Positions 16,410 to 23,616 are shown, numbered from the stretch's first letter. The stretch: DNA of 34,987 nucleotides from Nereida sp965655635 (GCF_965655635.1 NZ_CBFHHE010000022.1:1-34987); one strand, 5' to 3'. Translations and numbers: made by a program. Notes: generated by a model from the letters alone, not told the origin.

Positions 16410-17061
16410 CGATTTCCTCCTAGGGCCTTTCTGACGATAAGTGCGGGTGATCTGAACAGCGGTTTTGTATTTGTATAGTTTGTTTTGGTAACACGAGCCA
16501 CACCTCAAAGATATAAGACCTTAGACGAGCAAAGCACCACCGGTGATCACAGCCATCGAGATGCCTCCAGCCTATGTATGCTCTTATTTCAATGGCTCAC
16601 GTCTCAATACCAACCTGAAACGAAACTGCCTCTCCATACACTCACGTATCGCCTCAGAAGCCCTGGAAAGCCGCTGTATTGGCCTGTGAGTGGGTGGTTG
16701 CCATGGTTGTAGGCTAGTTGGTATTATTGTGGCTCTGCTATAATGCTGCTGATCGTCGCCTTTAGTGCATTGTTGGAGGTATTGGGGAACTCATGTGACC
16801 GATGTTGTCTACAACAGATGTGATGAACTTGAGACAGGGGAAGTCTGAAAACCGTGACACTAAATTATTAAGAGACTTACTTAGGTTCAACGACATCAAG
16901 TTTATTAAATCACCACTACTAAGACTAAGAAACTTAAGTACCCACTTAAGGTGCTTATACCACTTAGTGATTACCACTTCGTATGTTGTGAGCTTAAGTT
17001 ACGCTTGTGTCGTTAGTGCGTGATGGTGATGTCGTTGACCCTTGAGGTGGGGTACTTAGGG
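16410..17061. other. 652-base non-coding interval with repeat and CTTAAG cluster
   Basis: No gene is supported. The interval contains copy 1 of the 'AAVLACEW' repeat (16656-16712), an AT-rich tract with CTTAAG at 16933, 16945 and 16993, and copy 2 of the HIT tail (17021-17068). Two opposing frames of about 70 codons at 16762-17023 have no ribosome site or family features and are not called. Confidence 0.55.
16656..16712 (+). repeat. Dispersed repeat, copy 1 (coding-like AAVLACEW segment)
   Basis: About 25 bases, from GCCGCTGT to GAGTGGG, recur at 17702-17728 with one difference. Both copies read AAVLACEW in one frame and the difference is silent (GTA/GTG), so this is probably the remnant of a shared coding sequence. 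The protein is not identified. Confidence 0.65.
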
Positions 17062-17068
17062 TTAGTCT
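17021..17068 (+). pseudogene. HIT-family tail remnant (copy 2, degenerate)
   Basis: About 45 bases match 15979-16026 with several changes. The frame reads RDGDVVDP, a stop, then GGV, so the DPRGGV of copy 1 has become DP-stop-GGV. It abuts the bactofilin stop codon. It marks the left side of a second cargo unit. Confidence 0.65.
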
Positions 17069-17469
17069 AATTTAGTACGGGTAAATAATGGGGCTTTATC
17101 TTTCGCAGTTACTTCACACTCAACTTGCGCACCAGAATCCACTTGGAGTGTCTCGGTCTCAATTCGACCAATAACACTTGCATTGGAAGACAAACAAACA
17201 TCATTCGCTTCGATTTCACCCCTTAAATATCCCTCCACTACAACTGATTTAGCACGTACGTTGCCTTCAACCTTCCCCGTCTCTGTTATGATCAGCACAT
17301 CTACGACCAAATTACCCGTGATCTCACCACCGAAATGAACAACGCCACGGCTTTGCCAATCACCTTTGATCACAATGCCGTCGCTTAGAACTGAGCGATA
17401 CTCCTTGGTATCTTTTGAAATCGTTGCTGGGACATCAGATTTGTGACTTTCTGTGTCGGAAACTACCAT
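17062..17469 (-). CDS. Bactofilin (polymer-forming cytoskeletal protein)
   Basis: A 135-residue bactofilin (DUF583). After a polar leader of about 30 residues the protein becomes a short-period beta-helix: SDGIVIKGDWQSRGVVHFGG, then GNLVVDVLIITETGKVEGNV, VVVEGYLRGEIEANDVCLS and ASVIGRIETETLQVDSGA. These regular G-x-(I/V) turns are the hallmark of bactofilins, which self-assemble without nucleotide into filaments at the membrane and help position cell-wall enzymes. The ATG at 17469 is used; a TTG two codons earlier would suit the GAGG equally. Chromosomal bactofilins usually sit beside an M23 peptidase, but this one stands alone between island repeats. That suggests acquired cargo. Confidence 0.87.
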   Translation of the reverse strand: MVVSDTESHKSDVPATISKDTKEYRSVLSDGIVIKGDWQSRGVVHFGGEITGNLVVDVLIITETGKVEGNVRAKSVVVEGYLRGEIEANDVCLSSNASVIGRIETETLQVDSGAQVECEVTAKDKAPLFTRTKLD

Positions 17470-17857
17470 CGCCAATACCTCTAAGCTGTCAAGTCATGGG
17501 TTTAGTTTTGCCCTTATGCAAAAGTCAACAGAGATAGGACTCACTTCTCTAATGTTACGCTTGTATTTAGCAGCTTGGCATAATCAAGCCATCAAAGCCC
17601 CCCCACCATTCAACATCAGCCTAACAGTCCACGACTAAATGCCCAGTTGAAACTAACCAACCACCCCGACACCAATGGAAGCACTCCTAAATAACCCTTG
17701 AGAGCCGCTGTGTTGGCCTGTGAGTGGGGGGGGCGGGTTTTATCCCATAAGCTAGGTATCAGCACTGCACCCCAAAATCAGTCCGCAGCCACATAATTAA
17801 TATTTACCAACAAGCCTCAGCATTGAAACTAATTCATACCACTATAATTCTAAAGTT
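17470..17857. other. 388-base interval upstream of the glutathione peroxidase gene
   Basis: No gene is supported. The only structure is copy 2 of the 'AAVLACEW' repeat followed by a run of eight G. The promoters of bactofilin and of the peroxidase gene must lie here, but I cannot place a confident -35/-10 pair. Confidence 0.5.
17702..17728 (+). repeat. Dispersed repeat, copy 2 (AAVLACEW segment)
   Basis: This copy reads GCCGCTGTGTTGGCCTGTGA and continues GTGGG, matching 16671-16695 with one silent change. It lies about 650 bases beyond the second HIT remnant, nearly the same distance as in unit 1. Confidence 0.65.
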
Positions 17858-18442
17858 ATGAGGTATTTTGCAAAAACAACGGTACACTTTTTGTCAGCGA
17901 GACTATCAAGTCACTTGGTCGCTGGCTTAATGGCTACAACTCTATGCTTGATGCCTTCTACCGTCATTGCGAACACGGTAAGCTATTATAAGTTCCCGTC
18001 GATTGACGGCGGCGAAGTTGACACGTCTCAATGGAAAGGGAAGCCCTACTTAGTTGTGAATACCGCATCCCTGTGCGGCTACACCAAACAGCTTGAAGGG
18101 CTACAAAAGCTATACGAAGAGTATCGTGACCAAGGCTTTGAAATACTCGCTGTCCCATCGAATGACTTTAATCAGGAACTAGGCAGCGATAATGAGGTGA
18201 AAGAGTTTTGTGAACTCAATTATGCAACTGATATGCCGATGAGTATAACTTTGCACGTCAAAGGCGGGGAAGCTCACCCATTCTTCAAAGAAGTTGAGGC
18301 CATCACCAACTTCACTCCTAAGTGGAACTTTAACAAAATACTAATTGGTTCAGAAGGTCAGGTTATTGGTACTTGGGGAGCGCCAATGAGGCCAATGTCA
18401 CCGAAACTGCAACGGGTAATAGAAGAACAACTCAGTTACTAA
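17858..18442 (+). CDS. Glutathione peroxidase family protein, exported
   Basis: A 194-residue thiol peroxidase of the GPx family with an N-terminal signal peptide (about residues 1-39, ending STVIAN). The peroxidatic cysteine is C73 in VVNTASLCGYTKQLEGLQ, with the partner residues Q106 (NDFNQELGS) and W156/N157 (TPKWNFNK). It is a cysteine enzyme, not a selenoprotein. C118 in KEFCELNY may be the resolving cysteine. Members of this type usually reduce peroxides with thioredoxin rather than glutathione. Export to the periplasm is unusual enough to note but is known in some marine bacteria. The ribosome site is weak. It is a stress-type cargo gene of the island. Confidence 0.9.
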   Translation: MRYFAKTTVHFLSARLSSHLVAGLMATTLCLMPSTVIANTVSYYKFPSIDGGEVDTSQWKGKPYLVVNTASLCGYTKQLEGLQKLYEEYRDQGFEILAVPSNDFNQELGSDNEVKEFCELNYATDMPMSITLHVKGGEAHPFFKEVEAITNFTPKWNFNKILIGSEGQVIGTWGAPMRPMSPKLQRVIEEQLSY

Positions 18443-18853
18443 TCATTTAGACCTTGCTGTTGATCTTAACCAGTCAGAAAAGTTTCTGTGCAGCAATACC
18501 AATAATCTTTGGCGCCCAATATGGCAATCCTTAGAACCTATCCCAATTCACCACCAACCAAGCGCCCTGCCATTACCAGCTATAATCATCAGACAAGTCA
18601 CTACATGACGGGCAATCCAGAAGGTTCGGAAAGCTAGAGCTTAGGCAACGTCCGATTGCTTGATTGGTAGAAACTCAGGCTTGTCGCTATCTGTAACGCC
18701 AACAGGCATCCCTACAGTTCTTGCCCAAACCTTCATCCATCGACGCTGTCCGCTCACCTTACTTCCTTTCTAAAAGTCGAGCCAAGAATAAACTTTATTC
18801 AGACGCACGACAAATCGTTAAACTGATTGGTGGTAAGCAACCAAACCGAGTGA
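18443..18853. other. 411-base interval with one candidate small gene
   Basis: The interval contains a likely 38-residue gene on the minus strand (18641-18757). Nothing else is identified in 18443-18640 or 18758-18853. Confidence 0.5.
18641..18757 (-). CDS. Possible small protein (38 aa)
   Basis: A GTG at 18757 is preceded by GAAAGGAAGTAAG, a good ribosome site, and opens a 38-codon frame reading MSGQRRWMKVWARTVGMPVG and ending near LPIKQSDVA. The peptide is basic at the N-terminus with two Trp residues. No family is recognised. It could be a genuine small protein or the surviving end of a longer gene. The ribosome site is the main support. Confidence 0.4.
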   Translation of the reverse strand: MSGQRRWMKVWARTVGMPVGVTDSDKPEFLPIKQSDVA

Positions 18854-19105
18854 TCAACCACCGATGTATAGCTGACCTTGAGGTCTGAACCACTCTTTCT
18901 GCTCATGCAGTCGACCTAAAAGATTGTTAACTTCCGAAATAGCCTCATCAACAACACCAACGCTCTTGATCTCATGTTCAGGCTTGATTGAACTCTGTAC
19001 GTGCATCAGCCTCTGTTCAGCTAAACTGCTGAGTGTTTTGCGAAGGCTCGTCTCAATAACCTCTATGTCACTTACAGTTAGCTCAAAGCTGGTATTAGGC
19101 TTCAT
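18854..19105 (-). CDS. Small conserved protein of unknown function (83 aa)
   Basis: A protein of 83 residues, or 95 if an in-frame start at 19141 is used; the ATG at 19105 follows GAGTGG. It is helical and soluble: FELTVSDIEVIETSLRKTLS near the start, then VVDEAISEVNNLLGRLHEQK and a terminal WFRPQGQLYIGG. I know similar short proteins in Rhodobacterales with the same LLGRLHxQKxW-RP ending; none has an assigned function. It is the last gene inside the right end of the island. Neither a transmembrane segment nor a DNA-binding motif is visible. Confidence 0.65.
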   Translation of the reverse strand: MKPNTSFELTVSDIEVIETSLRKTLSSLAEQRLMHVQSSIKPEHEIKSVGVVDEAISEVNNLLGRLHEQKEWFRPQGQLYIGG

Positions 19106-19210
19106 GTTAAGGCCACTCTCTATCTGTCTAACAAAATACATAGAGTGCCAAAACTAAATGACGAGTTTGAATGTACCTAAACAGGCTGTCGGCGAGCCAA
19201 CATAAAGAGA

Positions 19211-19248
19211 CCGAATGGTCGAAGGCGCTCCCCTGCTAAGGGAGTAGG
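19211..19248 (+). repeat. Inverted 5'-half copy of tRNA-Ser(GCU)
   Basis: These 38 bases match the D-arm, anticodon arm (loop CTGCTAA) and start of the variable arm of the intact tRNA-Ser on the opposite strand (19419-19456 reversed) with one mismatch. The acceptor 5' strand, T-arm and 3' end are missing, so it cannot form a normal tRNA. It lies inside the island about 125 bases from the right attachment repeat. Confidence 0.85.
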
Positions 19249-19276
19249 TGTGATCTACGTCAAGCAACGAAAGTGG

Positions 19277-19314
19277 CGTGGATGGTTGGCGTGTGTGGTA
19301 ATCGTGTGTGGTAC
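19277..19314 (+). repeat. 13-bp repeats, right integrase arm sites (putative)
   Basis: Three in-phase units: a degenerate one at 19277-19289 (CGTGGATGGTTGG), then CGTGTGTGGTAAT at 19290 and CGTGTGTGGTAC at 19303. They match the left array at 9041-9101 in sequence, spacing and orientation. The pairing across both ends of the island supports arm-type integrase binding sites. Confidence 0.72.
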
Positions 19315-19373
19315 TTCATTCTACGCCACTCAAGAAACCCCTTATTTTTAGAGATTATATGGTCATAAATGAG

Positions 19374-19413
19374 GTATGGCGGAGACGAAGGGATTCGAAC
19401 CCTCGAGACCCTT
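19374..19413. repeat. Right attachment site: 40-bp direct repeat within tRNA-Ser
   Basis: Identical to 8937-8976. It covers the 3' 37 bases of the intact tRNA-Ser gene, including the encoded CCA, plus three bases beyond. It defines the right boundary of the island. Confidence 0.93.
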
Positions 19414-19466
19414 CCGGGCCTACTCCCTTAGCAGGGGAGCGCCTTCGACCACTCGGCCACGTCTCC
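19377..19466 (-). tRNA. tRNA-Ser(GCU)
   Basis: The minus strand folds as a class II tRNA. It has a 7-bp acceptor stem (GGAGACG with CGTCTCC), a D-arm GCCGAGTGGTCGAAGGC, an anticodon arm CTCCC-CTGCTAA-GGGAG with anticodon GCU, a long variable arm, a T-arm GAGGGTTCGAATCCC, discriminator G and an encoded CCA. It reads AGC/AGU codons. The gene is intact because the island's own attachment sequence supplies the 3' end. A second partial copy of this 3' end lies at 8937-8976. Confidence 0.97.
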
Positions 19467-19651
19467 GCTGACCGTCCTAGCGGCAGGGGGGTGGGGAAAC
19501 AAGGGGTAATTGCCAGATTATCGTCGTTGCGCGCAGAATTTCACAGGCGCGGACCGCATGCTGCAACCTTGCCGTTATGATACTGCGTTTATGCTTTGAC
19601 CCTACCTGCGAAAGCAAGCTACTTAGCCGCAAGCAATTAACAGGATGTGTT

Positions 19652-20587
19652 ATGATAATTTGTTGTGGTGAAGCGCTGATCGATATGGTTCCAGAAACGC
19701 TGGCAAACGGCGAAAGCAGTTATGTGCCGCGCAGCGGTGGTGCAGTTTTCAACACGGCCGTCGCCATGGGCCGCCTCGGGATTGAATGTGCATTGGTGTC
19801 CGGCATTTCAAATGACCTGTTCGGCGAACAATTGGTACAAGGGCTTGAACACAGCAATGTCGCAACCGATCACCTCATGCGATCAGACCTGCCCACGACT
19901 TTGGCGTTTGTAAAGCTGGTTAACGGTCATGCAAGCTACGCCTTTTACGACGAAAACACGGCTGGCCGGATGTTGACGCGCGCTGACGCTGTGACATTGC
20001 CCAAGGGATGCCACGCTCTGTATTTTGGGGGCATCAGCCTCGCCACCCTGCCCTGTCAGGAATTCTATCTTGAGACGCTGGCGCAAAACTCCGAAGGCCG
20101 CGTCGTCATGATTGACCCGAACATCCGCCCCGCTTTTATTGCCGATGAGATGCAGTACCGCGCAGTTTTGACCGATGCTTTTGAACGAGTCGATATCGTG
20201 AAGGTGTCTGACGAAGATCTTGACTGGATCGACCAAAGTGACGCCAGCCTTGAAGAAAAAACGCGCGCGCTGCTCGGACGTGGTCCATCAGTTGTGATCA
20301 TAACCCTAGGCGGTGATGGCGCGTTGATCTATCTCAAGGGGGCTGATGCACCTGTCACTGTCGCAGCACAAAAAGTCACCGTGGCCGATACTGTTGGCGC
20401 GGGAGACTCGTTCAACGCAGGGTTCTTGGCCAATCTTGCAGATAATGACCTGCTGTCACCCGAAAAAATTGCAATCCTAAGCGTGGAGCAAGCAAGCGAA
20501 GCTGCGCAGTTCGCCGCATCAGTCGCGGCAATTACGGTAACGCGCCAAGGGGCAAACCCACCTTGGCGCAATGAATTGACCGCTTAA
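19652..20587 (+). CDS. PfkB-family carbohydrate kinase (fructokinase-like)
   Basis: A 311-residue sugar kinase of the ribokinase/PfkB family. The N-terminal substrate block is IICCGEALIDMVP, the sugar-binding GG motif is YVPRSGGAVFNTAVAMGRLG (24-43), the DPNIRP block lies at 155-160, and the catalytic/ATP motif is DTVGAGDSFNAGFLA with the base D252. VVIITLGGDGALIYL is the anion-hole strand. It resembles bacterial fructokinases, which make fructose 6-phosphate; the exact sugar is inferred. The ATG at 19652 follows AGGA and gives the canonical start; an upstream start at 19577 would add an atypical leader. Its stop overlaps the convergent ychF stop by four bases. Confidence 0.88.
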   Translation: MIICCGEALIDMVPETLANGESSYVPRSGGAVFNTAVAMGRLGIECALVSGISNDLFGEQLVQGLEHSNVATDHLMRSDLPTTLAFVKLVNGHASYAFYDENTAGRMLTRADAVTLPKGCHALYFGGISLATLPCQEFYLETLAQNSEGRVVMIDPNIRPAFIADEMQYRAVLTDAFERVDIVKVSDEDLDWIDQSDASLEEKTRALLGRGPSVVIITLGGDGALIYLKGADAPVTVAAQKVTVADTVGAGDSFNAGFLANLADNDLLSPEKIAILSVEQASEAAQFAASVAAITVTRQGANPPWRNELTA

Positions 20588-21681
20588 GTGTTAAACAAGA
20601 AGTGAAGGACATCGCCGTCTTTGACGGTGTAGCCCTTCCCTTCAGCGCGCATCTTGCCTGCTTCTTTACATGGCTGCTCTCCGCCCAGAGCGACAAAATC
20701 GTCATAGGCGATTGTCTCTGCGCGAATGAACCCTTTCTCGAAGTCACCGTGAATTACGCCAGCTGCTTTCGGCGCTGATGTACCCGCTTTGATGGTCCAA
20801 GCGCGCGCTTCTTTTGGGCCCACTGTGAAATATGTCTCAAGGTGCAGTAACTCGTAGCCCGCGCGGATCAAACGGTCGAGACCCGCCTCAGCAAGCCCCA
20901 TTTCATCAAGGAACATCGCCGCTTCATCTGCGTCAAGCTGGCTGATTTCTTCCTCAATCTGGGCTGAAATAACAACGTGACTGTTACCTTGGGCAGCTGC
21001 CATTTCGGCAACTTTGGCAGAGTGTGCGTTGCCCTCAACACTCTCGGCCTCGCCGACATTACACACATAAAGCACAGGTTTCGTGGTCAGCAATTGCAGC
21101 AGCTTCCATGCTTTTGCATCGTCTTCATCCACCTCAACCACACGCAGTGGTTTTCCGTTTTCAAGACACTCCGCCGCGACTTTCAAAAGGCGCTCTTGCT
21201 GCACAGCTTCTTTATCACCGCCGCGCACTTTGCGGGTAATGTTTTGCAGACGTTTCTCGATGCTTTCCATATCGGCAAGCATGAGTTCTGTCTCAATAGT
21301 TTCTGCATCCACCACCGGATCAACGCGCCCTTCAACGTGGGTCACGTCACCGTCTTCAAAACAGCGCAACACATGCGCAATCGCGTCAACTTCGCGGATG
21401 TTGGCCAAGAACTGGTTGCCCAACCCCTCACCTTTTGAGGCGCCTTTCACCAAACCCGCGATGTCCACAAAGGTCATACGGGTCGGGATAATTTCCTTGG
21501 AACTGGCAATTGCGGCCAGCTTATCAAGGCGTGCATCGGGCACACCAACTTCACCCACGTTCGGCTCAATCGTGCAAAACGGGAAGTTCGCAGCCTGAGC
21601 CGCAGCCGTTTTGGTCAACGCGTTGAAAAGTGTGGATTTCCCGACGTTCGGCAATCCAACAATACCCATCTTAAAGCCCAT
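20584..21681 (-). CDS. ychF: Ribosome-binding ATPase YchF (Obg-type)
   Basis: A 365-residue YchF/OLA1 protein, the universally conserved Obg-family ATPase. The P-loop is GLPNVGKSTLFNALT (residues 9-23) and the switch II/G3 region is VDIAGLVKGASKGEGLGNQF, both diagnostic. The base-recognition motif is the YchF-type Asn-x-x-Glu (YVCNVGE) rather than NKxD, which explains preference for ATP. A coiled-coil insertion (residues about 130-190) and a C-terminal TGS domain (ARAWTIKAGTSAPKAAGVIH, then YTVKDGDVLHFLFNT) complete the family layout. It associates with ribosomes and affects stress responses. AGGAG precedes the ATG at 21681 by seven bases. The rluE-like gene lies upstream on the same strand, about 55 bases away. 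Confidence 0.96.
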   Translation of the reverse strand: MGFKMGIVGLPNVGKSTLFNALTKTAAAQAANFPFCTIEPNVGEVGVPDARLDKLAAIASSKEIIPTRMTFVDIAGLVKGASKGEGLGNQFLANIREVDAIAHVLRCFEDGDVTHVEGRVDPVVDAETIETELMLADMESIEKRLQNITRKVRGGDKEAVQQERLLKVAAECLENGKPLRVVEVDEDDAKAWKLLQLLTTKPVLYVCNVGEAESVEGNAHSAKVAEMAAAQGNSHVVISAQIEEEISQLDADEAAMFLDEMGLAEAGLDRLIRAGYELLHLETYFTVGPKEARAWTIKAGTSAPKAAGVIHGDFEKGFIRAETIAYDDFVALGGEQPCKEAGKMRAEGKGYTVKDGDVLHFLFNT

Positions 21682-21736
21682 AGCGGCGCTCCTCATGTCA
21701 CAGTTGCAAGCGGCTTACCCCGCAAGCGGGCGCACT

Positions 21737-22273
21737 TCAAGCGTACCGCCACGTTCCAATCTCAATGCCGTCGACTGTCCAGTCACCTACGCTATGACGC
21801 ACAAGGCGCAGACACGGCAAACCAACGTGAGCGGTCATGCGGCGTACTTGGCGATTGCGCCCTTCGGTGATCGTCAATTTGATCCACGTATCAGGTATCG
21901 ATTTGCGTACACGTATCGGCGGCACGCGGGGCCAGATTTCGGGCTCAAACACCTCAACTTTTGCCGGTCGGGTCGGCCCATCCTTAAGGGTGATACCTGC
22001 GCGCAAGGCATCAAGCTGGTCGGACGTTGGCGTGCCCTCAACCTGTGCCCAGTATGTTTTGGGGGTCTCGCTGCGCGGTTGTGTCAAACGCGCCTGCAAA
22101 CGCCCATCATCCGTCAGCACCATCAAACCTTCACTATCACGATCCAAACGGCCAGCGGGATAAACGGCGGGTACATCAATATAATCAGACAGAGTTGCGC
22201 GGGGACTTGGGGACTTCAGGTCCGTGAACTGTGAAAGCACATCAAAAGGCTTATTAAACAAGATGATCGCCAT
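21737..22273 (-). CDS. rluE: RluE-type 23S rRNA pseudouridine synthase
   Basis: A 178-residue pseudouridine synthase of the RsuA/RluB/E/F family. The catalytic block is VYPAGRLDRDSEGLMVLTDDG with the active-site D44. KTYWAQVEGTPT and IKLTITEGRNRQVRRMTAHVGLPCLRLVR are the second and third family motifs. There is no N-terminal S4 domain, and the compact length matches RluE, which modifies U2457 (E. coli numbering) of 23S rRNA. Assignment to RluE is by domain layout, so a related target is possible. GGAG precedes the ATG. It is divergent from the lactate dehydrogenase gene and upstream of ychF in the same direction. Confidence 0.88.
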   Translation of the reverse strand: MAIILFNKPFDVLSQFTDLKSPSPRATLSDYIDVPAVYPAGRLDRDSEGLMVLTDDGRLQARLTQPRSETPKTYWAQVEGTPTSDQLDALRAGITLKDGPTRPAKVEVFEPEIWPRVPPIRVRKSIPDTWIKLTITEGRNRQVRRMTAHVGLPCLRLVRHSVGDWTVDGIEIGTWRYA

Positions 22274-22373
22274 GACATCTCCGCCGCGTTTCTGCTTGAG
22301 CTAAATCCGCTCCACACTTAGCTGCCCCGCCCCGTCAGCGAAAGCAACAATCGCTTGCCTGAGTTTGGCGCCG

Positions 22374-22394
22374 TTGGTAATCATTGTTTACCAA
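22374..22394. promoter_or_regulatory. Inverted repeat upstream of lldD, possible GntR/LldR-type operator
   Basis: The arms TTGGTAA and TTACCAA flank a 7-base spacer 18 bases before the lldD start codon. TGGT/ACCA half-sites are typical of PdhR/LldR operators of the GntR family, though known sites have a shorter spacer. Placement so close to the start fits repression of lldD. The cognate regulator is not in the window. Confidence 0.5.
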
Positions 22395-22412
22395 TTTTAC
22401 ACGGAGCGAGCT

Positions 22413-23582
22413 ATGGCTGTGATCACCAACATCGGCGACCTGAAGAAAATCCACGAGCGCCGCGTGCCGCGCATGTTCTACGATTACGCTGAATCCGGTA
22501 GCTGGACCGAGCAAACGTTCCGTGAAAACACCACGGATTTTGACCAAATTCGCCTGCGCCAACGTGTGGCTGTTGATATGACAGGCCGCAGCACTTCAAG
22601 CACTATGGTAGGCCAAGATGTGGCTATGCCAGTCGCTCTTGCCCCCGTTGGTCTGACTGGAATGCAGCACGCAGACGGCGAGATTAAAGCCGCCCGTGCA
22701 GCCGAAAAATTCGGCGTGCCATACACACTGTCGACAATGTCAATCAACAGCATCGAAGATGTCGCGGAAGCAACGACTGCACCATTTTGGTTCCAGCTAT
22801 ACACAATGAAAGACGAGGACTATGTGGACAGGCTGATCGCCCGCGCGAAGGCTGCAAAATGCTCGGCGCTTGTGATTACTCTTGATCTACAAATCTTGGG
22901 TCAGCGTCACAAAGACCTCAAAAATGGGCTGTCTGCGCCGCCCAAACTGACCGCCAAAACCATTGCAAACCTTGCGACCAAATGGGGCTGGGGCATTGAG
23001 ATGCTAAGCGCCAAACGCCGCAACTTTGGCAATATCGTCGGGCACGTCGAAGGCATCAGCGATACGTCATCGCTCAGCTCGTGGACTGCCGAACAGTTTG
23101 ACCCTGCGCTGGATTGGTCGAAAGTCGCCAAGCTGATTGAAAAATGGGATGGCAGGACAATCCTGAAGGGTATTCTTGACGCAGAGGACGCCAAAATGGC
23201 CGTCAAAGTTGGAGCAGATGCAATCGTGGTTTCAAACCACGGCGGCCGTCAGCTTGATGGCGCGTTGTCCTCTATTCGTGTGCTTCCCAGCATTATGCAG
23301 GCCGTCGGCGGCGAGATCGAAGTGATGCTAGATAGTGGCATCCGCTCGGGTCAGGACGTGCTTAAAGCAATCGCGCTTGGCGCATCAGGCACAATGATTG
23401 GACGGGCATATATTTATGGGCTCGGCGCAATGGGGCAGCAAGGCGTGACCATGGCACTGGACGTAATCCGCAAGGAACTGGACATCACAATGGCGCTGTG
23501 CGGGCGACGGACCATTGATGAGTTGGACCGGGATATCTTGCTTGTTCCAGAGGGCTTTGAGGGCGCTTGGCAACAAAACTGA
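22413..23582 (+). CDS. lldD: FMN-dependent L-lactate dehydrogenase / alpha-hydroxy-acid oxidase
   Basis: A 389-residue FMN enzyme of the glycolate oxidase/L-lactate dehydrogenase family. Signature positions are Y24 in MFYDYAESGSW, the FMN block PVALAPVGLTGMQHADGE, K252 in ILKGILDAEDA, and the catalytic His-Arg pair H276/R279 in VVSNHGGRQLDGALSS. Near the end, MLDSGIRSGQDVLKAIALGA binds the FMN phosphate. The likely reaction is oxidation of L-lactate to pyruvate with electrons passed to the respiratory chain; a different 2-hydroxy acid is possible. The ATG at 22413 follows CGGAGCGAG. A TTGGTAA palindrome sits just upstream and a terminator lies after the stop. Confidence 0.9.
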   Translation: MAVITNIGDLKKIHERRVPRMFYDYAESGSWTEQTFRENTTDFDQIRLRQRVAVDMTGRSTSSTMVGQDVAMPVALAPVGLTGMQHADGEIKAARAAEKFGVPYTLSTMSINSIEDVAEATTAPFWFQLYTMKDEDYVDRLIARAKAAKCSALVITLDLQILGQRHKDLKNGLSAPPKLTAKTIANLATKWGWGIEMLSAKRRNFGNIVGHVEGISDTSSLSSWTAEQFDPALDWSKVAKLIEKWDGRTILKGILDAEDAKMAVKVGADAIVVSNHGGRQLDGALSSIRVLPSIMQAVGGEIEVMLDSGIRSGQDVLKAIALGASGTMIGRAYIYGLGAMGQQGVTMALDVIRKELDITMALCGRRTIDELDRDILLVPEGFEGAWQQN

Positions 23583-23590
23583 TCACTGGC

Positions 23591-23616
23591 CTAGCCCGTG
23601 CAAACGGGCTAGCTTT
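23591..23616 (+). terminator. Terminator after lldD
   Basis: A perfect 9-bp stem, CTAGCCCGT with ACGGGCTAG, closes a GCAA tetraloop and is followed by CTTT. It begins eight bases after the lldD stop. The T-tract is short, so termination may be partial. The next gene starts at 23622. Confidence 0.75.

Larger units (their letters stand above)
8937..19413. mobile_element. tRNA-Ser(GCU)-targeted integrative island, about 10.4 kb
   Basis: The element is bounded by exact 40-bp direct repeats that belong to the 3' end of tRNA-Ser(GCU). It contains a tyrosine integrase just inside the left repeat, short 13-bp repeat arrays just inside both ends, and DNA that is visibly more A/T rich than the flanks. 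Gene density is low and several remnants are present. I see no relaxase, type IV secretion, capsid, terminase or packaging genes, so it is neither a self-transmissible ICE nor a complete prophage as it stands. The intact tRNA is at the right end. The polymerase-like protein at 14288 and the HTH protein at 11303 are the only other candidates for element maintenance. The remaining genes look like cargo. Confidence 0.9.

Noticed and set aside
16762..17023. Two opposing open frames of about 70 codons
   Set aside because: Neither has a ribosome site or recognisable sequence, and they overlap each other and the HIT-tail remnant.
19308..19580. A 90-codon plus-strand open frame crossing the tRNA-Ser gene (contains RRRRDSNPRDPSGP)
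   Set aside because: This is the well-known false protein made by translating the antisense strand of tRNA-Ser. No ribosome site is present and the codons follow the tRNA sequence.
21611..22234. A long plus-strand open frame opposite the rluE-like gene
   Set aside because: It is antisense to a clear pseudouridine synthase and has no family features of its own.
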